From: K189A clade bacterium
GTDB taxonomy: Bacteria > Pseudomonadota > Gammaproteobacteria > Pseudomonadales > Azotimanducaceae
Assembly (NCBI GenBank): GCA_009886205.1
Contig: QXZU01000066.1
Location: 33,932-69,287, forward strand
DNA: 35,356 nt
Direction: 5' to 3'
How positions within the stretch are numbered: the stretch's first letter is position 1; every line of letters begins with the position of its first letter. Of this stretch, positions 1 through 7,560 are shown piece after piece. The notes under the pieces were generated by a model that was not told where the DNA came from, ran no database searches, and was given only the letters and a program-made list of their open reading frames with translations. Position numbers and translations under genes: made by a program.

Positions 1-370
1 TTGGGGGGCTAGCGCCAGCCTCGCCAACGCCAACGCCAATTCTTGCAAGCAACAGGGTTAAGAAATTATTTGCCAGGCCACATATTGCGGTCATGGCGCT
101 CCATATCACCATAGACACCGCGAGAATTTTTACTCGACTGCGGCGGTCAGCTAAGGCGGCAATGGGAATGCCTAAGAAAGTATAAAATACCGCGAAGGCG
201 AGTCCACCAAGGAACCCTAGCTGGGAGTCTGTTAGCGCCAGCTCCAACTTAATGGGTTCAAGTAACAGCGACAAGATAGACCTGTCGACGAAATTAATAA
301 TGTAACCAATGAGAAGTATACCCAGCGCATACTTCCGATAGTTTGGCCCAATAGTTGTTGCTTGCGACAA
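1..370 (-). CDS. Spinster-like MFS transporter, N-terminal part (runs off the window)
   Basis: The first ~123 codons of a major facilitator permease are visible; the rest lies beyond the left edge. The translation has a first membrane helix with the motif YIINFVDRSILSLLLEP, typical of the spinster-like/hexuronate branch, then a second helix, the loop IPIAALADRRSRVKIL (MFS motif A, G-x-x-x-D-R-x-x-R-R form), and ARIGVGVGEAGASP, the conserved motif of spinster-type carriers. The start is read as TTG at 370, behind a purine-rich Shine-Dalgarno (GAGGGGAAGGG); no ATG lies between it and the upstream in-frame stop. Substrate unknown: such carriers in marine bacteria are annotated from organic anions to sphingolipid-like molecules. 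It is oriented like the hydrolase at 438-1361, which lies upstream of it. Confidence 0.85.
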   Translation of the reverse strand, partial: MSQATTIGPNYRKYALGILLIGYIINFVDRSILSLLLEPIKLELALTDSQLGFLGGLAFAVFYTFLGIPIAALADRRSRVKILAVSMVIWSAMTAICGLANNFLTLLLARIGVGVGEAGASPP

Positions 371-437
371 AGCCCTTCCCCTCTTGTCTAATTTATTATT
401 ATCGTTCGTTCAGGCTAATAGCCTGTATCTTTCCCAA

Positions 438-1361
438 TTAGGGTTGTCTATTCGACAACCACCATTGCATTGTTTGTGAAACCAGTTCAGCTGCATCTTG
501 CTGCACAAAGTGGTTCGCGTTGGGTGCCGTGACAATAGTCACATCGTTGTCTACCCAATCCCATGTGTTGTTTAATCCGTTAGAGTGTAAGGCGCTATCC
601 TTGAGGCCGTGGAATATAAGTACCGGCATGGGCAGACGCGGCGAAGCGCTGGCATTTGCAACCGGGCTGTTATTGTCATCGGATGGATAATTGGCCTTAT
701 AAAAGTTCAGCATGCCGCTGAAGCTACTGCGCTTGAACGCCTGGGTATAGTGCTTGCGGGCGCTGCTGTCACTGACCCACCCAGACAAGTTTTCAGCGGT
801 CATAGGTCCACCAAACAAAATGTCAGGGTCTGTAGGCGAGCCTGCTATAAATTTGCGCGCGTAGTCACTGTTTTGTTGTTGTTCCTTATTTGTCGCCAGT
901 TCTCTGGCCATACCGTTCGGGTGGGGTAGGTTCAAAATGACCAAGTTGTCGACCATTTGCGGTAGGTTAAAGGCTACTTGCCAGGCCACTGCGCCGCCCC
1001 AATCGTGGCCTACCACTGTAGCGCTGGACGCGCCTTGAGCTCTGATCACCGCAGCTACATCGCCGACTAAGTTAGGCATGGCATATTGAGCAACGCCCTC
1101 AGGTTTGTCGCTGAGGTTGTAGCCTCGTTGGTCCATGGCCACAACAGTGAAGTTTTCTTTCAACGCATTGATCTGGTGTCGCCAGGTGTACCAGTAATCT
1201 GGAAAGCCGTGAATCATAACGACCAAGGGGCCTTGCCCCGTTTTCACATAGTGGATTTTTACGCCCTTGTTGTCGGCATAGCCGTGGGTTACTTCGTCTA
1301 ATAGATCTGCATTGAGCATTGGGCTGAACACCGCTGTCATGAATAAAAGTAGTTTTCTCAT
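438..1361 (-). CDS. Exported alpha/beta hydrolase, epoxide-hydrolase-like
   Basis: A 307-residue alpha/beta hydrolase. Seen: oxyanion-hole motif HGFP at 51-54, nucleophile-elbow GHDWGG with Asp120, acid Asp255 in GLKDS, and His284 in NANHF. An Asp nucleophile (not Ser) with cap-domain tyrosines Tyr167 and Tyr221 matches soluble epoxide hydrolases, which open epoxides to diols; fluoroacetate/haloalkane dehalogenases share the Asp nucleophile but lack the paired tyrosines. The start is taken at MRKLLLFMTAVFS, giving a plausible signal peptide and a GGGGA just upstream; the frame stays open for 37 further codons upstream, but that stretch does not resemble the family. It sits upstream of the MFS gene on the same strand with a 67-base gap. 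A periplasmic location is inferred from the signal peptide. Confidence 0.85.
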   Translation of the reverse strand: MRKLLLFMTAVFSPMLNADLLDEVTHGYADNKGVKIHYVKTGQGPLVVMIHGFPDYWYTWRHQINALKENFTVVAMDQRGYNLSDKPEGVAQYAMPNLVGDVAAVIRAQGASSATVVGHDWGGAVAWQVAFNLPQMVDNLVILNLPHPNGMARELATNKEQQQNSDYARKFIAGSPTDPDILFGGPMTAENLSGWVSDSSARKHYTQAFKRSSFSGMLNFYKANYPSDDNNSPVANASASPRLPMPVLIFHGLKDSALHSNGLNNTWDWVDNDVTIVTAPNANHFVQQDAAELVSQTMQWWLSNRQP

Positions 1362-1579
1362 AGGTCCCCGCATTTGTTTACGTATCAGTGTGTGCGTCGC
1401 GCCATTGCACCATTGCGCCATTGAAGCGGGCTGTCGCGGTATATATTGCAAGCTGGCTATTTGCGGCCCCATAGCGCTAATTGATACTAGTTAACTCTCT
1501 GCGGCGGCATAGTCTATTTGTAATCCCTCAGGCTTAACCCTAACACTGGTTTGAAAACCTTAAAAGTACACCAAGGTTG

Positions 1580-1615
1580 CAATAATTCGGGCAATAAGTC
1601 GGGCAATAAGCCGGG
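1580..1615. repeat. Three tandem 12-base repeats in an intergenic gap
   Basis: The gap 1362-1781 upstream of the hydrolase holds no convincing gene. It contains three imperfect copies of a 12-base unit (CAATAAKYCGGG type) at 1580-1591, 1592-1603 and 1604-1615, followed by looser repetition of TTCGAGTTT-like words around 1640-1675. Open frames across it are unsupported. Confidence 0.75.
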
Positions 1616-1781
1616 CACTTGAGTGGGGCGAGGCGTGGGATTTTGGTTCGAGTTTTGATTCGAGGTTTGACTGGCGCTTTGAGCGGGGTTTTCAGTTGCA
1701 ATGCGTCAGGGCGCAGTGGTCTTTTGGGAAGGGGTAGAAAACGGCGCTGTAAATAAACAGTTACAGCGAGCGGGCAGGTAT

Positions 1782-2084
1782 CTAGCGACGCACTCTGCGT
1801 TTAAGACGGTCGAGCTTTTCTTTCCACATCTGAAAAGCTTCAGGGTCGCCGCCACGGTCGGGGTGCAGTTTTTGACACATGCGACGGGCCTCTTGAATTT
1901 CGGCCACGGGAATGACCAGCTCAAGCCCCAACTCTTTTATTTCCGCGGGGCTTAAGGTTTTGACTGGACTGGCAGCCTCTGGTGGTGAATAAAAGCCGTG
2001 CCAGTTCCCCGAGCCTTTTGTGGCATAGGAGACTGGCCCTGATAGGCCCAATTTCCATGGGTGATTTTTTGCAGGCTTTTTCAT
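1782..2084 (-). CDS. Minimal J-domain-like protein
   Basis: A 100-residue basic protein. The C-terminal half reads as helices II and III of a J domain: an Ile/Glu/Ala-rich helix, then KLHPDRGGDPEAF with the diagnostic HPD triplet near residues 73-75, then a charged helix ending KRRVRR. The family role is stimulation of DnaK ATPase through HPD. The N-terminal 45 residues (aromatic, Pro/Gly-rich, PWKLGLSGPVSYATKGSG) do not look like helix I, and no Gly/Phe or zinc region is present. It is therefore a specialised or degenerate co-chaperone rather than DnaJ. It lies 103 bases downstream of the GST gene on the same strand. The start ATG at 2084 has only a weak ribosome site. Confidence 0.7.
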   Translation of the reverse strand: MKKPAKNHPWKLGLSGPVSYATKGSGNWHGFYSPPEAASPVKTLSPAEIKELGLELVIPVAEIQEARRMCQKLHPDRGGDPEAFQMWKEKLDRLKRRVRR

Positions 2085-2187
2085 ATTGGCTTTCTAATTA
2101 TTTAGGCCTTAAGCCTAGAATTTTGGTCAAATTTTGACAAGTAAAACAGGCACACATTGGCTACCTATTCAGCACCGATGTTCGACT

Positions 2188-2961
2188 TTAAGCAGAACGG
2201 GCGGCCTCTTCTCTGGCTGCTCGAACTTTATCGTTGCTTTGATTGAAGAGAATGTTTTGGCGCGCCTTAGTTTCCTCTTCAGTGAGCTCTTTTTTGCCCA
2301 AATCAGCGCCTACTTTGCGACCCGTTTGTACCGCAGGTCTTGAGGCGACAAGATCAACCCAGCGTTTAAGGTGGGGAAAGGTTAGCCAAACATTTTCGTC
2401 AAGCATACGCCCAAGCAAAAATGCCCAAGGCCAAGCTGCCATATCCGCAATTGAATACGCTTCCCCGGCTAAGTAAGTGTTGGCAGAAAGCTGCGCATCC
2501 ATAACACCGCTGAGGCGATCTACTTCACCCATAAACCGCTTAACGCCGTATTCCAGCTGGCTGGGGTCATCTGTGATATTGCGCGCGTAGTTTTTGAAGT
2601 GGTTGGCGTTGCCCATCATTGGGCCCAAGTTCGCCATTTGCCAGTGAACCCATTGCAAGACTTTGTAGCGTTCTGGGCCTTCCTCGTCCGTCAGGGCTGG
2701 TAGGAATTTTCCGGTCTTGTCCGCTAGATATTCGAGAATTGCGCCGGACTCAAATAGGCCAATGGCCTCGCCACCGCCGTTTGGCGCATGGTCGACAATG
2801 GCTGGCATGCGATTGTTCGGGCTGATGCGTAGGAAGTCGGGTTTGAATTGGTCGCCGCCGCCAATATCTATGGGCACCAAATTATAATCTAGCCCACATT
2901 CCTCGAGCATAATGGTGACCTTCCAGCCATTAGGTGTGGGCCAATAGTGGCAATCTATCAT
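2188..2961 (-). CDS. Glutathione S-transferase, YfcG/YghU (Nu-class) type
   Basis: A 257-residue GST. The thioredoxin-like N-terminal domain begins YWPTPNGWKVTIMLEE with Thr9 and Asn11, the residue pair that replaces the usual catalytic Tyr/Ser in E. coli YfcG-type disulfide oxidoreductases; NNRMPAIVD supplies the cis-Pro loop and ESGAILEYL the gamma-glutamyl-binding Glu-Ser (71-72). The all-helical C-terminal domain follows (TYLAGEAYSIADMAAWPW). Likely role: glutathione-dependent disulfide or peroxide reduction in the cytoplasm. The ATG at 2961 is chosen over an upstream TTG because GGGGAG sits eight bases before it. It is divergent from the SDR gene, with a ~256-base shared upstream region. 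Confidence 0.9.
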   Translation of the reverse strand: MIDCHYWPTPNGWKVTIMLEECGLDYNLVPIDIGGGDQFKPDFLRISPNNRMPAIVDHAPNGGGEAIGLFESGAILEYLADKTGKFLPALTDEEGPERYKVLQWVHWQMANLGPMMGNANHFKNYARNITDDPSQLEYGVKRFMGEVDRLSGVMDAQLSANTYLAGEAYSIADMAAWPWAFLLGRMLDENVWLTFPHLKRWVDLVASRPAVQTGRKVGADLGKKELTEEETKARQNILFNQSNDKVRAAREEAARSA

Positions 2962-3217
2962 CTGTTTACTCCCCAAAAAGAATGCTTGCAGCTACTGCAA
3001 CTTAAACGCCTAGCTGCACTCGCGCCAGCCGATAAGGTTAATGCAATTTCACTCATTTTGTTGAGAAAGTTCGCGTATTGGCGTATTCCTTTGTCGGCGT
3101 TAAAAGTTTTTACTGTTCGACAGATGGGGCGATATAGATCAGCGCTTGGGTTGACGCCAATCATTGACGGCGGGGTAATGCAATGCTGAATAGATTTGGT
3201 TACAGGAAGGGGGAATT

Positions 3218-4111
3218 ATGACAAGGGAAAATACACCGCAACTATCCATGCGCTTAAAGGGCAAATCGGCGGTGATTACCGGTGGTGCCAGTGGTATGGG
3301 GCGCTCTACTGTATTACGTTTTTTGGCTGAAGGTGCAAATGTAGTGGTTGCTGATTTTAATCAAGCAACGGGCGCGACGCTTATGCAGGAAGCCGAGGCG
3401 TTAGGGTTTGCTGGCCGCATCGTTTTTGTTGCCACTGATGTGGCTGTTGAAAACGATGTCGCAGCGGCACTCGCCTTAGCGGTAGATACATTTGGTCAGT
3501 TAGACATTGTGTTCAACAACGCCGGAGTTGGGGGCGCCATTGGCCCTTTGACTGAAACCACCACAGAATCTTGGGATTACACCATGGATGTTTTAGCTAA
3601 AGGTGTTTTTCTGGGCATTAAACACGCTGCACGGATTATGCGTAGCCAAGGCACAGGCGGTTCAATTATTAATACCGCTTCAATTGCTGCGCTGAGTGGC
3701 GATGCTGGACCGTTGGTTTATTCCGCGGCTAAGGCTGCGGTTGTGAGTATGACAAAGTCTGCGGCGGTGGAGTTGGCGCAAGAGCGCATTCGAGTGAATG
3801 CCATTTGTCCCGGTTTTATTGCAACGCCGCTAGCCGACGGGGGCAAGCCAGAAAAAACCAGAGAAAACTTCAGTCGCGCGCAACCTTGGCCGGAATATGG
3901 TCAAGGCGATCACATCGCTGGCGCGGCGCTATTTTTCGCCAGTGACGATTCTGTTTTTGTGACCGGAGATGCACTGGTGGTTGATGGTGGCCTTACAGCC
4001 GCAGGTCCAGAATTGTCGCGTAAGTTTCCCCGTACCTCTGGTCGCAATTCTAGGGTAGCCGGTGTGACAAAGGGTAGTACTGGCGAAAAACCTGAGTTGA
4101 AATCGCTCTGA
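3218..4111 (+). CDS. SDR-family oxidoreductase with an extended C-terminus
   Basis: A 297-residue classical short-chain dehydrogenase. Nucleotide-binding motif TGGASGMG at 21-28, NNAG at 100-103, catalytic Ser155 and YSAAK with Tyr168/Lys172, and the ICPGF loop at 196-200 are all intact. Asp at the end of beta2 (VVVADFN) predicts NAD rather than NADP preference. Substrate cannot be read; related enzymes oxidise cyclic alcohols, hydroxysteroids or hydroxyacyl groups. About 30 residues after the usual end (VVDGGLTAAG) form a basic, low-complexity tail of unknown role. The ATG follows AGGAAGGGGG. It lies 49 bases upstream of the UMF1 transporter on the same strand, so co-transcription is likely. 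Confidence 0.9.
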   Translation: MTRENTPQLSMRLKGKSAVITGGASGMGRSTVLRFLAEGANVVVADFNQATGATLMQEAEALGFAGRIVFVATDVAVENDVAAALALAVDTFGQLDIVFNNAGVGGAIGPLTETTTESWDYTMDVLAKGVFLGIKHAARIMRSQGTGGSIINTASIAALSGDAGPLVYSAAKAAVVSMTKSAAVELAQERIRVNAICPGFIATPLADGGKPEKTRENFSRAQPWPEYGQGDHIAGAALFFASDDSVFVTGDALVVDGGLTAAGPELSRKFPRTSGRNSRVAGVTKGSTGEKPELKSL

Positions 4112-4160
4112 TTCATAACAGCGCCGCGGCACCTCGTTTAAATGATCAAAAGGTCTAGGT

Positions 4161-5606
4161 ATGAGTTTTACAGGAAGTAGTAGTGACGCAGCATCTAGGC
4201 CACTATCAATAGCCGGTACCCCAGCGGCATCGCCTTTGGGCTATTACAGTTGGACCTTTGGTCAATGTGCTCGCGACCCCTTTTATATTGCGGTAGTGAT
4301 TTATATATTCTTTCCCTACTTCAGTAATGTAGTTGTGGGCGATCCAGTTGCAGGGCAGGCTTTGATTGGTTACCTAAATGCCGCTGCTGGCGCCATTATG
4401 GCGCTAACAATTCCTTTTCTTGGCGCTATTGCGGATAAGGGCGGTCGACAAAAACCATGGCTTGCTGCCACTGTGCTGCTGATTGGTTTGGGTGCTATTG
4501 CCTTATGGTGGGTTAAACCCGCGGGTGCAGGTTTAAGTGTGCTGCAAAGCTTGGCTGTGTTGTTGGTTATTTTGGTGGTATTTGCATATTCCGAAGTCTT
4601 TCATAACGCCATGCTGCCCAGAATAGCGCCGGTTGATAAAACCGGCCTGATCTCAGGTATGGCGTATTCGCTCGGCAATCTAGGCGGCCTTTCGCTGATG
4701 CTTTTCGTGCTATTTGCCTTCGCTTTGCCGGGTACGCAGGATTGGTCGTTCTTGCCTACACAGCCTTTGTTTGGGCTTGATCAAGCGACTCACGAACACG
4801 ACCGTATTGTCGGGCCGATTACCGGTATTTGGGTATTGTTGTTTTCCTTGCCAGTATTGCTCTTCACCCCAGATGGCAAGGCAACTAACCTAGGGTTATC
4901 TGAGGTAGTAAGGTCAGGATTAACGGATGTGCTTGAGACCGTTAAGCAGCTAAAGCATTACGCTAATATCGCCCGGTATTTATTGGCACGTATGTTCTAC
5001 AACGACGGCATGGTTGGCGTGCTTGTGTTTGGTGGCATCTATGCGTCAGGTACCTTTAATTGGGGCTCGACCACGCTTTTGATATTTGGCTTGTGCACTA
5101 GTTTGTCTGCCATGGTGGGCGCATATCTGGGTGGGTTGCTGGACGATAAACTGGGTTCAATGAAAACTCTAAAAATTGCTGTGGGCATGAGTTCTTTAAT
5201 ACTGTTGACGTTGGTGTCTTTCCAGCCAGGAACAATATTCTTTGTAGTCCCCGTATCTACTGAAGCAGTTTGGAGCTTTCCCTATTTCAGCACCGTTGCC
5301 GAAATAGCCTATTTTTGCACCAATCAGTTTTTTGCTTTGTTTTTTGTCACGGGGTTGTCTGCCTCGCGCACGTTGATGGCGCGCATTTCGCCCCCGCAAA
5401 TGGCGGCGCAGTTTTTTGGACTTTACGGACTGAGCGGTTCGGTGACGGCCTTTCTTGCACCTCTACTGGTTGCCACCACAACAACCTACTTTCAGTCACA
5501 ACGCGCGGGTTTTGCCTCCCTAGTCATACTTATGCTCATTGGCGGCGTCATGCTACTTTGGGTAAAAGAAACACAGTCAACGGTAGCGCCGCGAGAGAAT
5601 AGCTAA
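4161..5606 (+). CDS. UMF1/Atg22-like MFS transporter
   Basis: A 481-residue permease with about twelve hydrophobic segments. The N-terminus has the family pattern SWTFGQCARDPFYIAVVIYIFFPYF and, after helix 2, the cytoplasmic loop IADKGGRQKPWL, typical of the UMF1 (unknown MFS family 1, Pfam Atg22-like) group. YSEVFHNAMLPRIA and the loop GGLLDDKLGSMKTLKIAVG in the second half agree. Substrate unknown; the eukaryotic relative Atg22 exports amino acids from vacuoles. It follows the SDR gene by 49 bases. Transcription converges with the sulfatase across a 93-base gap filled with tandem repeats. Confidence 0.85.
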   Translation: MSFTGSSSDAASRPLSIAGTPAASPLGYYSWTFGQCARDPFYIAVVIYIFFPYFSNVVVGDPVAGQALIGYLNAAAGAIMALTIPFLGAIADKGGRQKPWLAATVLLIGLGAIALWWVKPAGAGLSVLQSLAVLLVILVVFAYSEVFHNAMLPRIAPVDKTGLISGMAYSLGNLGGLSLMLFVLFAFALPGTQDWSFLPTQPLFGLDQATHEHDRIVGPITGIWVLLFSLPVLLFTPDGKATNLGLSEVVRSGLTDVLETVKQLKHYANIARYLLARMFYNDGMVGVLVFGGIYASGTFNWGSTTLLIFGLCTSLSAMVGAYLGGLLDDKLGSMKTLKIAVGMSSLILLTLVSFQPGTIFFVVPVSTEAVWSFPYFSTVAEIAYFCTNQFFALFFVTGLSASRTLMARISPPQMAAQFFGLYGLSGSVTAFLAPLLVATTTTYFQSQRAGFASLVILMLIGGVMLLWVKETQSTVAPRENS

Positions 5607-5722
5607 CTAGACTTGGTTATCGGGCTGTTAGTTGACTAGACCTAGTTATCGGGTTGCTAGCCAATTAGACCTAATTACTGGACTGCTAGCTAACTAGGCC
5701 TAGTCATTAGGCCTCTGGCCCA
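5607..5722. repeat. Four tandem copies of a 29-base CTAG-rich repeat between convergent genes
   Basis: Imperfect 29-base units at 5607-5635, 5636-5664, 5665-5693 and 5694-5722, each starting CTAGAC/TTAGAC/CTAGGC and carrying GGTTATCGGG- or AATTACTGG-like centres. The array starts directly after the stop of the transporter; the fourth, most diverged copy overlaps the last codons of the sulfatase. Units contain partly palindromic CTAG words, so hairpins could form, but no T-tract terminator is present. Confidence 0.85.
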
Positions 5723-7520
5723 CGACCACCTCACTGACTTGCCACCCATAGCGCACAGATTTTGCTTCTATTGTGTTAACAGGCGTGTCGGTAGAAGTGT
5801 TAGCAGAAGTACTTGTAGAAGCTTTAAACGAAACTGGATGAGTATAAAGTTGCCAAGAGCTGTTGCCAGCTAGACGGTAACCAATACTCGCCCCAATGGG
5901 GCTGGTGATTACGGCCTGTTGCCCCTGCCAAGTTATTTCCACGGGGGGCGTTTGGGGGATGTTGCCGGCATCAAGAAATTCTTCGCGCATAACGCTCTCT
6001 GGCACAACGGCGGTATCACCTACCCGAAGAATAAACTCATCCAACGCATTGCGCATAGTGTTGCGCATCTGGGTCATCTCTAATGCCTGGGCAAGATTGT
6101 TTAATTCATGTGGATCATTGCGTATGTCGTATAGCTGTTCACGGCCTGCAGGTAGAAACCATGCGTCCTGCGCTGGTGGTAACAATCCCGCTTGGTGCGC
6201 TGCTCGCCAAGCACGTGTCATATCTAAGTTGTCTCTGTAGGCCAGCGCATGACCGCCGGGGACTTGCGGGAAGTCACTGCGAATATATTTGTAGTCATGA
6301 CTACGTATGGCCCGCTGCTTGTCTATGACTTCATCTATTCGATCTCGTGAGGCGTAGATGTATTGTCTGAGCCCACGCTCGCGGCTTGTTTTAGTGCTGT
6401 CGAGGCCTTGGAGAAAATCTCTGCCGTGGAGATAGTCGGGCGGGCTAATGCCTGCCAGTTGTAAGATAGTCGGTGCTAGGTCTACAAAGCTGATCAGTTG
6501 ACTGGTTAGCGCTGCGTTGTTGTCCTCACTATACCCTTGGACCTGTGGGCGAAGAGCGGCGAGGGTGCCTTTAGCTAACTGTTCAGGCACATAAATAATC
6601 ATGGGGACATGAATGCCTGTATCCAATAATTCTCGCTTGGCGCGAGGTAAGCCGTCGCCGTGATCGGTGGTCCAAATAATAATTGTCGATTCCGCCAGGC
6701 CATCTTTTTCCAAGGCGGCCAAGATAGCGCCGACTTTTGCATCCATTGTACGAATGTTGTCGTAGTGTCGAGCAATGTCCTGCCTAACCTCAGGTAGGTC
6801 AGGGTAATAAGGGGGTAATTCGATTGCGTTTGGATCGGTCTTGCTCGAGGCGACTAATCCTAGTGCTTGACGAAATTTTTGTGTGCCAGCGTGAATTTGA
6901 CTGTGGGGTTTGCCGATGGCGCGCATAACCCCGCTTTCATGGGTTTCGAGAAAATTGATGAGACCGAAAAAAGGCTGTTCTTTTGCTCGTAAATGCCAAG
7001 GTGAGGCTGCTGCGGTTTGTGGAAATTGGCCGAGATCGCCTTCGCTATCCCAGAGTGTAAATGGGCCACTGTTGGCGTATACGCCACTGAACTGGTAATC
7101 CAATTTACGGTCGGTGAAAGTGAAGTAGCCTTGGCTGCGTAGAATTTCTGGAAATGCTCTGAGAGACCTAGGTGGCTGTGCAAAGTAAGGGCCGAGGGGG
7201 CCTGTGGATGTGCGCATATTTTGCGCGCCGAAGCTGATTTGGTGTTGGCCGGTAATGAGTGCTGCGCGACTGGGTGCGCAAACGCCAGCGGTGGTAAATA
7301 CTTGGGTAAATCGAGCACCGTTATTGGCCAGCTTATCTAAGTTTGGCGTGTGGGCTACGGTATCACCGTAGCTACCTAGTCTTGTCCCTAGGTCCTCGGC
7401 AACCAAGAGTAGAATGTTGGGTTGCTGTGTGTCAGCGGGGCTTGCTGCCGCTGCAGTAAACGAAAACGCTAACAGAAGCGTTGGCAAAACTATTCTGGCT
7501 AGGTAGGGTTTACAATACAT
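5700..7520 (-). CDS. Exported type I sulfatase (Cys-type)
   Basis: A 606-residue sulfatase with an N-terminal signal peptide (hydrophobic run to about residue 26, AAAAS). The catalytic signature is CAPSR at 81-85: Cys81 must be converted to formylglycine by FGE or an anaerobic maturase encoded elsewhere. Metal and substrate residues visible: Glu42-Asp43 (VAEDLG), Asp286-His287-Gly288 (TTDHGDG) and the following basic loop. The last ~65 residues (IGYRLAGNSSWQLY... SVRYGWQVSEVV) resemble the small beta-sandwich often found at the end of glycan sulfatases and chitobiases, joined by a Ser/Thr/Asn linker. Likely role: periplasmic hydrolysis of sulfate esters on carbohydrate or small molecules; substrate unproven. 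It follows the SLC13 permease gene by 40 bases on the same strand. Confidence 0.9.
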   Translation of the reverse strand: MYCKPYLARIVLPTLLLAFSFTAAAASPADTQQPNILLLVAEDLGTRLGSYGDTVAHTPNLDKLANNGARFTQVFTTAGVCAPSRAALITGQHQISFGAQNMRTSTGPLGPYFAQPPRSLRAFPEILRSQGYFTFTDRKLDYQFSGVYANSGPFTLWDSEGDLGQFPQTAAASPWHLRAKEQPFFGLINFLETHESGVMRAIGKPHSQIHAGTQKFRQALGLVASSKTDPNAIELPPYYPDLPEVRQDIARHYDNIRTMDAKVGAILAALEKDGLAESTIIIWTTDHGDGLPRAKRELLDTGIHVPMIIYVPEQLAKGTLAALRPQVQGYSEDNNAALTSQLISFVDLAPTILQLAGISPPDYLHGRDFLQGLDSTKTSRERGLRQYIYASRDRIDEVIDKQRAIRSHDYKYIRSDFPQVPGGHALAYRDNLDMTRAWRAAHQAGLLPPAQDAWFLPAGREQLYDIRNDPHELNNLAQALEMTQMRNTMRNALDEFILRVGDTAVVPESVMREEFLDAGNIPQTPPVEITWQGQQAVITSPIGASIGYRLAGNSSWQLYTHPVSFKASTSTSANTSTDTPVNTIEAKSVRYGWQVSEVVVGQRPND

Positions 7521-7560
7521 TACGAGTCTCGTTGGTTAATGTTCTACGTTCATTGGGTGG

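Noticed and set aside
1701-1955. 84-codon plus-strand frame opposite the J-domain gene
   Set aside because: The minus strand carries the HPD motif; the plus frame has no recognisable features.
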